A stretch of DNA of 64,000 nucleotides, taken from assembly GCF_905171775.1 (NCBI RefSeq), contig NC_053489.1:333966089-334030088 (forward strand), given 5' to 3'. A program made the translations under genes and the position numbers. Each line of letters opens with the position of its first letter. Position 1 is the first letter of the stretch. The notes beneath the pieces are model-generated. The model was not told the origin of the DNA, made no database searches, and saw only the letters and a list, made by a program, of their open reading frames with translations. Positions 22,801 to 33,802 of the stretch are shown piece by piece. The stretch comes from Rana temporaria. Taxonomy: Eukaryota > Chordata > Amphibia > Anura > Ranidae.

Positions 22801-23423
22801 AACCGTGTATTGTCAGGGAAATAGGCGCATCCCTGTGCGTAATGGTGCAGGGTTGGCAAACCTGCATAGGCAAAGGCACTGTCAGGGAACCAACAGCAGG
22901 AGAAGGACTTTAGGACCTAGCATCCCTGTCAGGAGAAGGACATTAGGACCCAGTATCTCTACCAGCAGGTCACATGGGCCTATATAAAGGAAGTCTGCTA
23001 GTGTCTGCATTTGCTAGTTGATCTTCAGCTCCTGTGTACCGACCCGGCTTGTTCTGACCCACTCTTCCTGATCCTTTGGCTCGACCCTTGGCTTGCATCT
23101 GACCTCCTTCTGTCTGCTCCCTGCATCTGACCCCAGCTTGTTTATTGGACTCTGTTTATCCTGCTCCCTGTACTAAGACTCGGCTCACCCCTGGTCATTC
23201 TGATTACGGACTGTCTTCTTGTGAATGATCCTCGGCCTGGCTCCCGGCTCAGCTTCCAGTTGCTCCACTGGTCTCTGTCTCCTGGACCGCCCAAGCACGT
23301 CTGCCTTCAGCAACCAGGCACCCGTGCTTCTGTGGGCACCACACCTGCTGTGTCACCTTCAGTGGTGTGCTGCACTCGGCCACAAGGGGAGCCCTCCCAG
23401 CATCTCAGCTTCCTACCAAGTTC

Positions 23424-24433
23424 CTGACAGTATCAACCAGCCATATCAGAGGCCGACGGAGGTGTCTCCCCGCTGGAAGCCGCCAGCCTACAGATCACGG
23501 CCCTCACCAAGGCCATCCAAGAACTCCAGAAAGAGTACCGCCAACTAGAGTGCCGATTGCAGCACCTGCCTGTGACACCTTCTCCCGCAGGTCAAGGGTC
23601 ACCTTTAACTAGTTCCTTGGTTACCACTCCTGCTGTGATTATGCCCCCTCCGGAACCACGAGTGCCAACTCCTGAACGCTTCACCGGTGATCGGAAGAAA
23701 TTCAGATCCTTTAAAAATGCATGTTACCTGTACCTGGCTCTGCAACCACAGACTTTTACCTCTGAAACAGTGAAAATGGGATTCATTATTTCCTTGCTAA
23801 ATGATGAACCCCAAGTATGGGCTCATGGCTTACTAGAGTAGGAGAGTCCCCACATCAATTCTGTGGACCAGTTCTTTGAATTAATGGCCCAGTTATATGA
23901 CGATCCCCTGCTGAAGCTGCTCTACATGCCTTACGGTAGGGTCAGCGCCCTGCGGAAGATTACACAGTGGAATTCCATACCTGGTCCTCAGACTCAAGAT
24001 GGAACGAGGCAGTGTTACGTTATCAGTATCGGCTGGGACTGTCTGAATCCCTCAAGGATGAACTTTCTAGATCAAGACCCCTTCAACCCTAGAGGGTCTC
24101 ACCCTACTGACTATTCAACTCGACAGACGCTTACGATAGCGCCGGTCTGAACGCATCAAAACCCCCCAACTGCTCGAAGCTCCGCCCACATCTAGTTCTA
24201 TGCAGCTTGGCCTGGCCCATCCAGCATTAACCTCAGGGGAGAGACTTCATCGCCGACAGGCGAACCTTTGCTTCTACTGCGGGGGAACCGGTCATTATAA
24301 AACCTTTTGCCCCATAAGACCCAGGAAATCGTTCCTCCGCACCCCGGTCAACTGTCAGGTATCCAGGTCCTCTTTAATTTACATCACTCTTCCTGTCACA
24401 TTACTGATAGCAGGAAAAGAAGTTCACCTCTAA
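23424..24433 (+). pseudogene. Gypsy gag with coiled coil and CCHC zinc knuckle (broken)
   Basis: The frame from about 23424 runs through a Leu-rich coiled coil (LTKAIQELQKEYRQLECRLQ), a Pro-rich linker and the capsid-like PERFTGDRKKFRSF region. It then meets an in-frame stop at 23839-23841 and continues with SVDQFFELMAQLY. After frameshifts a zinc knuckle CFYCGGTGHYKTFC is read at about 24265-24310. The gag packages the element RNA; this copy is inactive. Confidence 0.82.
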
Positions 24434-25350
24434 GCAATACTGGATTCCGGGGCATGTAGTTGCTTTTTGGATCTGACACTGGCAAAGAGACACTCCACCA
24501 CAAGAGTCAAAGACTGACTGTCCACCTGGCTGACGGCTCAATGCCCAGTTCCGGGCATGTCACCCAGGAAACGGACCCTATCTTTACCTCCATCAATTCT
24601 GGTCACCAGGAATTTCTGACTTTTGATTTCCTGAGCTCTCCTATATTCCCTGTCATCTTGGGAACTCCATGGCTACAGGCGCACAAAACTCAGATTGGCT
24701 GGTCCAAAAGGGACGTTTTCTTCACCTCCCCCTACTGCCAGCAGCATTGTCTTGTTCCTGAAACCAAGGACTTTCCCAGTTGCATGTCTGTTCTACCCAC
24801 ACCCAGTGTGGATCCCAATATACCAGCAGCCTATCAGGAGTTCCAGGATGTATTCGACAAGAACAAAGCAGATACTCTACCCCCGCATCGTCCCTACGAT
24901 TGCCCCATCGAGTTGTTGTCGGGGGCTGAGATTCCTTTTGGCCGTATTTTTCCCCTCTCTGAGACTGAACTTGAAACTTTGAGACAGTATATTGATGAAA
25001 ACCTTGAAAAGGGATTTATCCGCCCTTCCTCCTCTCCTGCCGGTGCCGGCATTTTCTTTGTTGAGAAGAAGGATAAAACATTGAGGCCATGTGTGGATTA
25101 CAAGAAATTGAATAGAATTACTCTTAAAAATCGCTACCCTCTTCCCCTCATCCCAAAACTCTTCCAGAGGTTCCGTACAGCTCATGTCTTCACTAAACTA
25201 GACCTACGTGGAGCTTACAATCTTGTCCGCATCCAGGAGGGGGACGAGTGGAAAACAGCGTTCAGAACGAGGTTCGGACATTTTGAATATTTAGTAATGC
25301 CATTTGGATTATGCAACGCCCCAGCCACAATCCAACATTTCATAAACTTC
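24434..25350 (+). pseudogene. Gypsy protease and N-terminal reverse transcriptase
   Basis: The aspartic protease motif LDSGACSCFLDL is read at about 24440-24475, one frame away from the rest. The main frame from 24460 has PVILGTPWLQAH (protease flap region) and the linker YDCPIELLSGAEIPFGRI. The polymerase then follows: FFVEKKDKTLRPCVDYKKLN, LDLRGAYNLVRI and LVMPFGLCNAPAT. It ends before the catalytic YxDD motif. Confidence 0.88.
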
Positions 25351-25359
25351 ATCTGTCAT

Positions 25360-25990
25360 ACTTGCCTCCACTGTGCAGTTCATTTTGGGTCCCTCTGCGC
25401 CTCTCGTGGCTCCTCATCAGATAACCTCCCTAGGAGAAGTGCTCTCCCGGGGGGTTACCTTGCGGGCATGCTCCCATGTCCAGCATTCGGCGTCCATAGC
25501 CATAATACTGCAGCTGCTGACTTTTGATATATGGACACTTACCTGTCCTGGGCGCCTGGGATGTCGGCACCCGAAGCCGATCTCTCCCTCGCCTCTTGGG
25601 TACTGCCGTCGCCATCTTCGGTAAGGGAATCAGGAAGTGAAGCCTTGCGTCTTCACTTCCTGGTTCCCTACTGCGCATGCGCGATTCCACTGGTCCCTGC
25701 TGTCTTCTGGGACCTGCGTGTCTCCCAGAAGACAGCGGGGGGAAGGAGTAGGTGCCGGACGTGGCATAGATCACCACAGTCATCGTGGTGATCTATGCCC
25801 GAAAGTGGGATCTTTCTGGCTGCAGAAAGATGCACGGATCTAGCACACAGGTGATCAGCACCCTCCTCACTCATCAGATATATGCAGCCAATATAACATC
25901 TGGGACCCAGCAAGGTGACAGCAGGGAACAGAAAACACAGGGCAGCGCTGGAGGTGGTGGCACGCCATCCTGGTGATTAATCACAGGCAA
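25360..25990. repeat. Non-coding repeat related to the 39.4-kb TTAA MITE
   Basis: It shares a core (CAGCTGCTGACTTTTGATAT, GGACACTTACCTGTCC) with 39417-39870 and 50165-50405 in the opposite orientation. Internal hairpins at 25620-25670 (arms around GAAGTGAAGC) and 25760-25800. Clear outer ends were not found. Confidence 0.5.
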
Positions 25991-26146
25991 ATTAGATGGC
26001 CACAAGGCCCCTGTGAGTGCGAGGCCTTAGGCGACCGCCTAATTAAAGAGCTGCCTCTGACTGTAAGCCAGACCTTCAGAGCGCATGTGCCGATGACATC
26101 ACTGGCTGCATGCATTATGAATATTTCTAAACTGTACAAGTTTAGG

Positions 26147-26602
26147 CAGGGGTCAAGTCCTGGGGAAAAAAGTGTGGGAACTTCCACCCAAGATCCACTC
26201 CCCCACCAAAAAAAAAAAAAAATGATATGCTCATATGCATAATTACTAAAACGCATGTTTTTTTTTTGTTTTTTCGATCCACTGTACCTTAGTAATCCTT
26301 TATGTTACTGGCCGCTTCCTGTATATGGATTCATCGGGTAGTGTGCGGGTATTCCGTCACTTCCTCGGTGCCACATCGAGGAAGTGAAGGAATACCTGCA
26401 CACTACCCAATTAATCCATATACAGGAATCGGCCAGTAACATAAAGGATTACTAAGGTTCGCCTGCCCCTGACAGTGACTCGAGCTGGGCATCGTGAAGG
26501 ATCGGCTCGGGCTGCTCTAGTCCTGCAAAAGGAACTGCGTTCCTGCTGTGAAAAAAGCTCAGGGACTCCGTTCCCACACGTTCCCGCAGGACTTGAGCCC
26601 TG
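26147..26602. mobile_element. Non-autonomous hAT element with long internal palindrome
   Basis: Ends CAGGGGTCAAGTCCTG and CAGGACTTGAGCCCTG, flanked by exact AGTTTAGG duplications (26139-26146, 26603-26610). The interior 26285-26458 is a near-perfect palindrome, with arms around TTAGTAATCCTTTATGTTAC and GTGCGGGTATTCCGTCACTT. The host sequence is a decayed copy of the MITE type at 60.37-60.79 kb. Confidence 0.9.
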
Positions 26603-26610
26603 AGTTTAGG

Positions 26611-27098
26611 AGATATGCACAGTACCTATAGCAAGGCTTACCTGTAGGTTCAAACAGAGTTTGCAACCACATTAACTCTTGTACTGATGTCCTCATGTGC
26701 CTTAGTGACTGACCAGAGCTGTAAACTAGGTGTGCTGATTACTTGGGTTACCCCTTTAGTAACCAGGGAAAAGCAAAATTTGAAAAGCTTTACTTGATGA
26801 ATAAATTGACATGATGACGACAATCAGCAGTCCAAGATAAAGTGCAAACATTACCTAACATCCCCAGTTGCTATTACTACAGGCTTGTAAACCCTAGCTG
26901 TTCAAGCAAGAGTCCAATACTGGTTGAGTCCATGTCTGGAGTCTAGCTCTGGTTTCAGCAGGACATAGGCAATTAAGACCCCAGTAACAGCATCAGTCAA
27001 GTTATGGGAGTTGCAGTTAACCCCTAACTTCCTGCTGGGGTAGTAGCAGTAACCTCTATCTGCCTACAAACAGATCAGTATAGCATGTTGTATTTAAC
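26611..27098. other. Intergenic sequence, nothing recognised
   Basis: The first about 60 bp belong to the MITE that hosts the 26147 element. The rest shows no coding feature or element ends. Confidence 0.45.
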
Positions 27099-27102
27099 TG
27101 AA

Positions 27103-27607
27103 TGTAGCGCCCCCTTACTTTCAGTATGGGCACTACGCTAAAGTTAGTGGGGAATGGGAGAGTTATTTTGCTCCCATTTGCAATTTGCTAAATTGGAACT
27201 TCTGTCGTTCCAGAAATGTCCACTGGGTCAGTCTGTGCTCCAGGGATGCGGTGCCATCCCTGGCCGGCCGCCAGACTCATGATAGGGGTCTGTCCGGGGG
27301 CACTTCACCCACTCTGGCTAGAGTGGCGACGAACCACAATCTGATACTACTGAGAGCAGGACTGCTCGGTTCATATCCAGGCCTGACACTGCAAGGTTTC
27401 TCTTTTCCTTCATCAGCCTTTTCTTTCCCATTTGATGTGGATGTTGGCCGTGTTGGCCTGGAAATAAAGCATTGAAAACCCTTTATTCACTGTCTGGACC
27501 TTCGCTCACTGCTCTGTTTCTCCAAATGCAACCCTAGACTGCATCAAGGTAACTTAAAACGCAGATCCCAAAAACAAATCAGCGGCTCCTCCGGGGGTAG
27601 CGCTACA
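27103..27607 (+). mobile_element. Solo LTR, 'TGTAGCGC' family, copy B (505 bp)
   Basis: TG...CA ends (TGTAGCGCCCCC / GGGTAGCGCTACA) with an exact 4-bp duplication TGAA (27099-27102, 27608-27611). GAAATAAAGCATTG near 27460 is a polyadenylation signal. It is shorter than copy A through internal deletion; shared blocks include the CACTTCACCCACTCTGGCTA run. Confidence 0.88.
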
Positions 27608-27825
27608 TGAAGAAGACATAAAGTAATGAAATAAGATTGGGCATTACAACATAGCTCCCAATTGTCCCTGATTTCGAGGGACTGTCCCTGATTTGGAAAA
27701 AAGTTTTGGTCTGATCTATATAGCCACGGTGAACTGAGCGGGATGTGGGAGTGGGTACCTGTCAAAACAAGGTACCCGTTACCCCCTCCAAAAGGTTTCA
27801 AAGGTGGCAATGGAGGGGGTGGGGG

Positions 27826-28845
27826 GGAGGCAGATTAAGGGAAAAGTTTTTTTTACCTTAATGCATCCTATGCATTAAAGCGGAGGTTCACCCGTATATA
27901 TGACTTTTTCCCCTTAGATTCCTGCTCGTTTTGTATAGGGGAATCGGCTAGTTGTTTTAAAATATGAGCCGTACTTACCGTTTACGAGATGCATCTTCTC
28001 CGTCGCTTCCGGGTATGGGCTGCGGGACTGGGCGTTCCTATGTTGATTGACAGTCTTCCGAGAGGCTTCCGACGGTTGCATCCATCGCGTCACGATTTTC
28101 CGAAAGAAGCCGAACGTCGGTGCGCAGGCGCAGTATAGAGCCGCACTGACGTTCGGCTTCTTTCGGCTAATAGTGACGCGATAGATGCGACCGTCGGAAG
28201 CCTCTCGGAAGACTGTCAATCAAGAAGGAACGCCCGTTCCCGAAGACCCATACCCGGAAGCGACGGAGAAGATGCATCTCGAAAACGGTAAGTACGGCTC
28301 ATATTTTAAAACAACTAGCCGATTCCCCTAGACAAAACGAGCAGGAATCTAAGGGGAAAAGATCAAAAAATAAATAAATGGGTGAACTCCCGCTTTAAGG
28401 TAAAAAAACATCTGACAGCACAGGCCCCCCCCCCCCAGCCCCCGTTTTACTTACCTCACCGTTCGAAAGTCCCGGGCGCTTGCTTGTCATCCTGTTTGGT
28501 TCCCAGCCTGGCCGTTGATTGGCTAGGCTGGGCGGATTGATAGCAGCACAGCCATTGGCTGGCGCTGCTGTCAATCACAGCGGATGACGCGGTGCACCGG
28601 GGGGCGGGGCCGAGTGATACAGTCGGTGGCTATGGCCGCCGCTGTATCACGGGAGCGCGCTCGCAAAAGCTTTCCACCATGCGAGCTCGCTCGCATGAAG
28701 GTAGAAAGCTTTTGCGAGGAGGAGCCGAGACAGCCGCCGAGGGACCCCAGAAGACAGGATTCGGGGCCACTCTGTGCAAAACGAGCTGCACAGTGGATTT
28801 AAAAAAAAAAGAATTCTGCCTTTAGTGTTTCTTTAACTGATTGAA
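27826..28845. repeat. Outer TTAA-type MITE that hosts the 27875 element
   Basis: Sequence on both sides of the inner element (TTAAGGGAAAAGTTTTTTTT at the left; TTAGTGTTTCTTTAAC at 28822-28840) appears to be one GC-rich non-coding repeat. The interior contains a CTCGCAAAAGCTTTCCACC hairpin near 28660-28715. Confidence 0.5.
27875..28398. mobile_element. TTAA MITE with 'AGCGGAGGTTCACCC' ends
   Basis: TTAA at both edges (27875-27878, 28395-28398) with inverted ends AGCGGAGGTTCACCC / GGGTGAACTCCCGCT, as expected of a piggyBac-mobilised miniature element. The interior is one long hairpin whose arms carry CGTCGCTTCCGGGTATGGG and its inverse around 28000-28265. Removing it restores an ATGCATCCTATGCATTAAGG-like palindrome in the host MITE. 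Confidence 0.85.
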
Positions 28846-29746
28846 CTTATTCTCTGATCTACACATTTGATGCGGATGCCGGTTTTCTATCAGATTACCG
28901 CTACCCATCAGATCGTGTAACAGAAGTGACGTTCCGACCAAAAAATACTTATTGCACATGCGCTATGCGTTCCAACATGCATTCCATGGCGCTATGCGTT
29001 CCAAACACTTCTTGATCTGACTAGTAGTGGTAATCTGATAGAACACCCATGTGGACATCTTACTACACCCAGCTACGTCTTGAACTTCAGAGTAATTTTA
29101 GCAATAATGGGGCAGATCCACAAAGAAAGTATGCCGGCATATCTACTGATACGCCGGCGTACTTTCAAATTTCCCGCGTCGTATCTTTGTTTTGAATCCT
29201 CAAAACAAGATACGACGGCATCCATCGGCGGATCCAGGGGGGGGGGCAACAGGACAATTGCCCCCCCCCCCCCCCGAGACAATCATGTCACATTGGCTTT
29301 TTTTTATCATTTTTTTAAAACTGCTTTGCGGTGCCTGCAGCTGCCGCTGCCGAGTCTCTCACTCTCTCTCATCACCAGGGCTGGACTGGCCCAGCCCGGT
29401 AGGCTGCCTGTCCTGAGGCTGCTTTGAGCTGTAGCTGACTGCAGTGCTCCCCCTCTCTCCTGCATGTATGACACCGGGCATCTCTCGCTGTGTGTGAGAG
29501 CTGGGTCTGTGTTCGGCTGTGCTGCCTGTGCTAGACCTGCTTGTGTGATAGTAGATGGAACACTGATTGAATCAGTGTTTTGTCTATCACACAAGCCCGT
29601 CTAGGGGGGGACCATGCTAGAGCACACTGCCCTGCCGAAAACAGACCTACAGCTCCTGTTTGTTCCATGACACACGTCGGGAGAGGAGATACCTGCTGTG
29701 TGTGATGGAGGCAATGCCATGGTGAGTGCCATGCACAGTGGGGCTT

Positions 29747-29998
29747 CATTCATATACAAAAGTGGGGCTGCATTAATATACAAAGTGGGGCTGCATTAAT
29801 ATACAAAAGTGGGGCTGCATTAATATACAAAAGTGGGACTGCATTTATATACAAAAGTGGGACTGCATTTATATACAAAAGTGGGACTGCATTCATATAC
29901 AAAAGTGGGGCTGCATTTATATACAAAAGTGGGGCTGCATTTATATACAAAAGTGGGGCTGCATTTATATACAAAAGTGGGTATGCATTCATATGTAC
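29747..29998. repeat. 24-bp minisatellite, about 10 copies
   Basis: Unit ATACAAAAGTGGGGCTGCAT plus four A/T bases, with G/A variants (GTGGGACTGC). A period divisible by three leaves an open frame on the minus strand, which is not a gene. Confidence 0.95.
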
Positions 29999-30034
29999 AG
30001 TGAGGCTGCAATGATGGGCACTGATGAGGCTGCA

Positions 30035-30800
30035 TTGATCTCTTGTACCATGTCTTCAGTCTCTGACCATCTCTTGTACCATGTCTCCAGTCTCTGACCA
30101 TCCCTTGTACCATGACCATCCCTTGTACCACGTCTGCAGTCTCTGACTATCCCTTGTACCATGTCTGCAGTCTCTGACCATCTCTTGTACCATGTCTGCA
30201 GTCTCTGACCATCTCTTGTACCATGTCTGCAGTCTCTGACCATCCCTTGTACCATGTCTGCAGTCTCTGACCATCCCTTGTACCATGTCTGCAGTCTCTG
30301 ACCATCCCTTGTACCATGTCTGCAGTCTCTGACCATCCCTTGTACCATGTCTGCAGTCTCTGACCATCCCTTGTACCATGTCTGCAGTCTCTGACCATCC
30401 CTTGTACCATGTCTGCAGTCTCTGACCATCCCTTGTACCATGTCTGCAGTCTCTGACCATCTCTTGTACCATGTCTGCAGTCTCTGACCATCTCTTGTAC
30501 CATGTCTACAGTCTCTGACCATCTCTTGTACCATGTCTGCAGTCTCTGACCATCTCTTGTACCATGTCTACAGTCTCTGACCATCTCTTGTACCATGTCT
30601 GCAGTCTCTGACCATCCCTTGTACCACATCTGCAGTCTCTGACCATCTCTTGTACCATGTCTACAGTCTCTGACCATCTCCTGTATCATGTCTGCATTTT
30701 CTGACCATCTCTTGTACCACGTCTGCAGTCTCTGACCATCTCTTGTACCACGTCTGCAGTCTCTGACCATCTCTTGTACCATGTCTGCAGTCCCTGACAA
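30035..30800. repeat. 31-bp minisatellite, about 24 copies
   Basis: Unit built of CTCTGACCATCTCTTGTACC followed by ATGTCTGCAGT. Variants are clustered: CCCTTG in the left-centre block (30230-30450) and CTCTTG elsewhere; TCTACAG at several units from 30500 on. This shows expansion by block duplication. Confidence 0.95.
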
Positions 30801-32129
30801 TCGTCTACAAACTATGGGATAGATTTATGGCATTTATATTTAAATATTTTTTACTAGTAATGGCGGTGATCATTGATTTTTTAGCGGTAGTGCAACATTG
30901 CAGCGGACACACCGGACACCTAATTGAGTTCTGTAAGCAACACCTTATTTTCTGGCAGTGCCCCTCCCGAGACTAGACTCTGGATCCGCCCTTGACGGCA
31001 TCTGGGTTAGATCCGACAGGCGTACGTCTTTGTACGCCTTCGGATCTTAGATGCAATTCTTCGGCGTCCGCTGGGTGGCGTTCCCATCGTATTCCGCGTC
31101 AAGTATACAAATTAGCTATTTCCGACGATCCACGAACGTGCGAGCGGCCATCGCATTCTTTTACGTCGTTTCCGTTCGGCTTTTTTCGGCGTATAGTTAA
31201 AGCTGCTATTTGGTGGCGTACGCAATGTTAAGTATGGCCGTCGTTCCCGCGTCAAATTTGAAAATATTTTATTTTGTTTGCGTAAGTCGTCTGTGAATGG
31301 GGCTGGACGTAATTTACATCCACGTTAAAACAGTGACGTCCTTGCGACGTCATTTAGCGCAATGCACGCCGGGAAATTTAGGGACAGGGCTTGCGCAGTT
31401 CGTTCGGCGCGGGTACGCGCTTCATTTAAATGAAACACGCCCCCTACTCGCCGGTTTGAATTACGCGCCCTTACGCCGCGAGAGATACACTACGCCGCCG
31501 TAACTTACGGCGCAAATTCTTTCTGGATTCAAAGCTTTGAAAAGTAAGTTACAGCAGCGTAGCGTATTTCACATACGCTGTGCCCATGCAATTGTACGTG
31601 AATCTGCCCCAATGTAAGCATATGTAGCACTATCCCCCCGCAGGAGCTGCTGGTTATATTTTGGGTGGCACGTTACCTCTATATTCTCGCTGTCCGGGGT
31701 GAAAGGAGAATCCAAAGAATTTCAGTGTCCACACACAATGTAATTCTTTTCTCTTTGGGTTTATTTGGAAGAACTTTAGTAGAAAAGAGGAGTAAGGGGT
31801 GGAAGGGTAGGTAGGTTCAGCATAGTTGCCAACATTTGAAAAAAATTTCCAGGGACACTTTGCAGCACGGCTATTAATTAATTACCACACTCACTTCCCC
31901 GAAGCTCCACCCACTCATAATCTTCGCCTACTTATCAGATTATAGGGTCTACTCAATAAAGAGAGAATTACAGGAAATATATGTAGTATATATTTTTGTG
32001 ATTAAATAAAATTTCTAATCATAAGGAGTTAATCACAAAAGTCCCCCTTTATATCAGAGTCAACCGTGTTCTTCTTTAGATTTGAATCCACAGAGTTCCC
32101 AATTACATTTGAATGCACAGGGTTCTGCT

Positions 32130-33790
32130 CTGCAGAAGAGAAGTGCAGAGGGTATGATGGGGCAGTATGTACAGGAGAGGAGGAGTGCAGAGGGTATGAT
32201 GGGGCAGTATGTACAGGAGAGGAGGAGTGCAGAGGGTATGATGGGGCAGTATGTACAGGAGAGGAGGAGTGCAGAGGGTATGATGGGGCGGTATGTACAG
32301 GAGAGGAGGAGTGCAGAGGGTATGATGGGGCGGTATGTACAGGAGAGGAGGAGTGCAGAGGGTATGATGGGGCGGTATGTACAGGAGAGGAGGAGTGCAG
32401 AGGGTATGATGGGGCGGTATGTACAGCAGGAGAGGAGGAGTGCAGATGGTATGATGGGGCGGTATGTACAGGAGAGGAGGAGTGCAGAGGGTATGATGGG
32501 GCGGTATGTACAGGAGAGGAGGAGTGCAGAGGGTATGATGGGGCGGTATGTACAGGAGAGGAGGAGTGCAGAGGGTATGATGGGGCGGTATGTACAGCAG
32601 GAGAGGAGGAGTGCAGATGGTATGATGGGGCGGTATGTACAGGAGAGGAGGAGTGCAGAGGGTATGATGGGGCGGTATGTACAGGAGAGGAGGAGTGCAG
32701 AGGGTATGATGGGGCGGTATGTACAGGAGAGGAGGAGTGCAGAGGGTATGATGGGGCGGTATGTACAGGAGAGGAGGAGTGCAGAGGGTATGATGGGGCG
32801 GTATGTACAGGAGAGGAGGAGTGCAGAGGGTATGATGGGGCGGTATGTACAGAAGAGGAGGAGTGCAGAGGGTATGATGGGGCGGTATGTGCAGAAGAGG
32901 AGGAGTGCAGAGGGTATGATGGGGCAGTATGTACAGGAGAGGAGGAGTGCAGAGGGTATGATGGGGCGGTATGTACAGGAGAGGAGGAGTGCAGAGGGTA
33001 TGATGGGGCGGTATGTACAGGAGAGGAGGAGTGCAGAGGGTATGATGGGGCGGTATGTACAGAAGAGGAGGAGTGCAGAGGGTATGATGGGGCGGTATGT
33101 GCAGAAGAGGAGGAGTGCAGAGGGTATGATGGGGCGGTATGTACAGGAGAGGAGGAGTGCAGAGGGTATGATGGGGCAGTATGTACAGGAGAGGAGGAGT
33201 GCAGAGGGTATGATTGGGCAGTATGTACAGGAGAGGAGGAGTGCAGAGGGTATGATGGGGCAGTATGTACAGGAGAGGAGGAGTGCAGAGGGTATGATGG
33301 GGCAGTATGTACAGGAGAGGAGGAGTGCAGAGGGTATGATGGGGCAGTATGTACAGGAGAGGAGGAGTGCAGAGGGTATGATGGGGCAGTATGTACAGGA
33401 GAGGAGGAGTGCAGAGGGTATGATGGGGCAGTATGTACAGGAGGGGAGGAGTGCAGAGGGTATGCTGGGGCAGTATGTACAGGAGGGGAGGAGTGCAGAG
33501 GGTATGCTGGGGCAGTATGTACAGGAGAGGAGTGCAGAGGGTATGATGGGGCAGTATGTACAGGAGAGGAGTGCAGAGGGTATGCTGGGGCAGTATGTAC
33601 AGGAGAGGAGTGCAGAGGGTATGATGGGGGCAGTATGTACAGGAGAGAAGTGCAGAGGGTATGATGGGCGCAGTTAGTACGGGAGAGGAGTGCGGAAGGT
33701 ATGATGGGCGCAGTTAGTACGGGAGAGGAGTGCGGAAGGTATGATGGGTGCAGTTAGTACAGGAGAGGAGGTTGGAGGGTATGGCGGTGG
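32130..33790. repeat. 42-bp minisatellite, about 37 copies
   Basis: Unit: GTATGATGGGGCAGTATGTA then CAGGAGAGGAGGAGTGCAGAGG. Because 42 is a multiple of three and the unit has no stop in two frames, both stay open for more than 530 codons; neither is a gene. Higher-order duplication is visible. A 45-bp variant with an extra AGC recurs 171 bp apart (32421 and 32592). A pair of GAAGAGG variants recurs 210 bp apart (32847 and 33057). The last units (33500-33790) shorten to 39 bp and decay. Confidence 0.97.
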
Positions 33791-33802
33791 CAGTATGGGG
33801 AG

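Larger units (their letters stand above)
22880..25350 (+). mobile_element. Ty3/gypsy retrotransposon, 3'-truncated
   Basis: An LTR/leader-like segment (about 22880-23420, beginning TGTCAGGGAACC and ending GTTCCTGACAG) is followed by gag, zinc knuckle, protease and the front of reverse transcriptase, all on the + strand. Sequence similarity stops before the YxDD box at about 25350, where unrelated repeat begins. RNase H, integrase and the 3' LTR are missing. The gag style (PERFTGD...ALQPQTF) is like the Sushi-type chromoviruses from which vertebrate RTL/PEG10 genes came; this sub-assignment is an inference. Confidence 0.85.
29223..30994. mobile_element. Non-autonomous hAT element with two internal minisatellites
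   Basis: Ends CATCGGCGGATCCAG and CTGGATCCGCCCTTG with an exact 8-bp duplication ACGGCATC (29215-29222, 30995-31002). It contains C- and G-runs, a 24-bp and a 31-bp tandem array, and an isolated CAGGGCTGGACTGG terminus at about 29378. No transposase. Confidence 0.88.
29109..31610. mobile_element. Miniature-type DNA element with 'GGGGCAGATYCAC' ends, carrying a nested hAT
   Basis: Inverted ends GGGGCAGATCCAC and GTGAATCTGCCCC, with a possible 3-bp AAT duplication. Excluding the inner element (29223-30994) it is about 0.73 kb, CpG-rich and non-coding. The family also makes up 300-2150. A 3-bp duplication would suit PIF/Harbinger, but the superfamily is not proven. Confidence 0.7.

Noticed and set aside
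29750..30800. Minus-strand frames of up to 217 codons
   Set aside because: Produced by the 24-bp and 31-bp tandem arrays; the 31-bp unit simply has no stop in any frame on that strand.
32066..33677. Two long open frames, possible repetitive secreted protein gene
   Set aside because: They are exactly the 42-bp minisatellite read in two frames; no start context, splice sites or conserved non-repeat domain.
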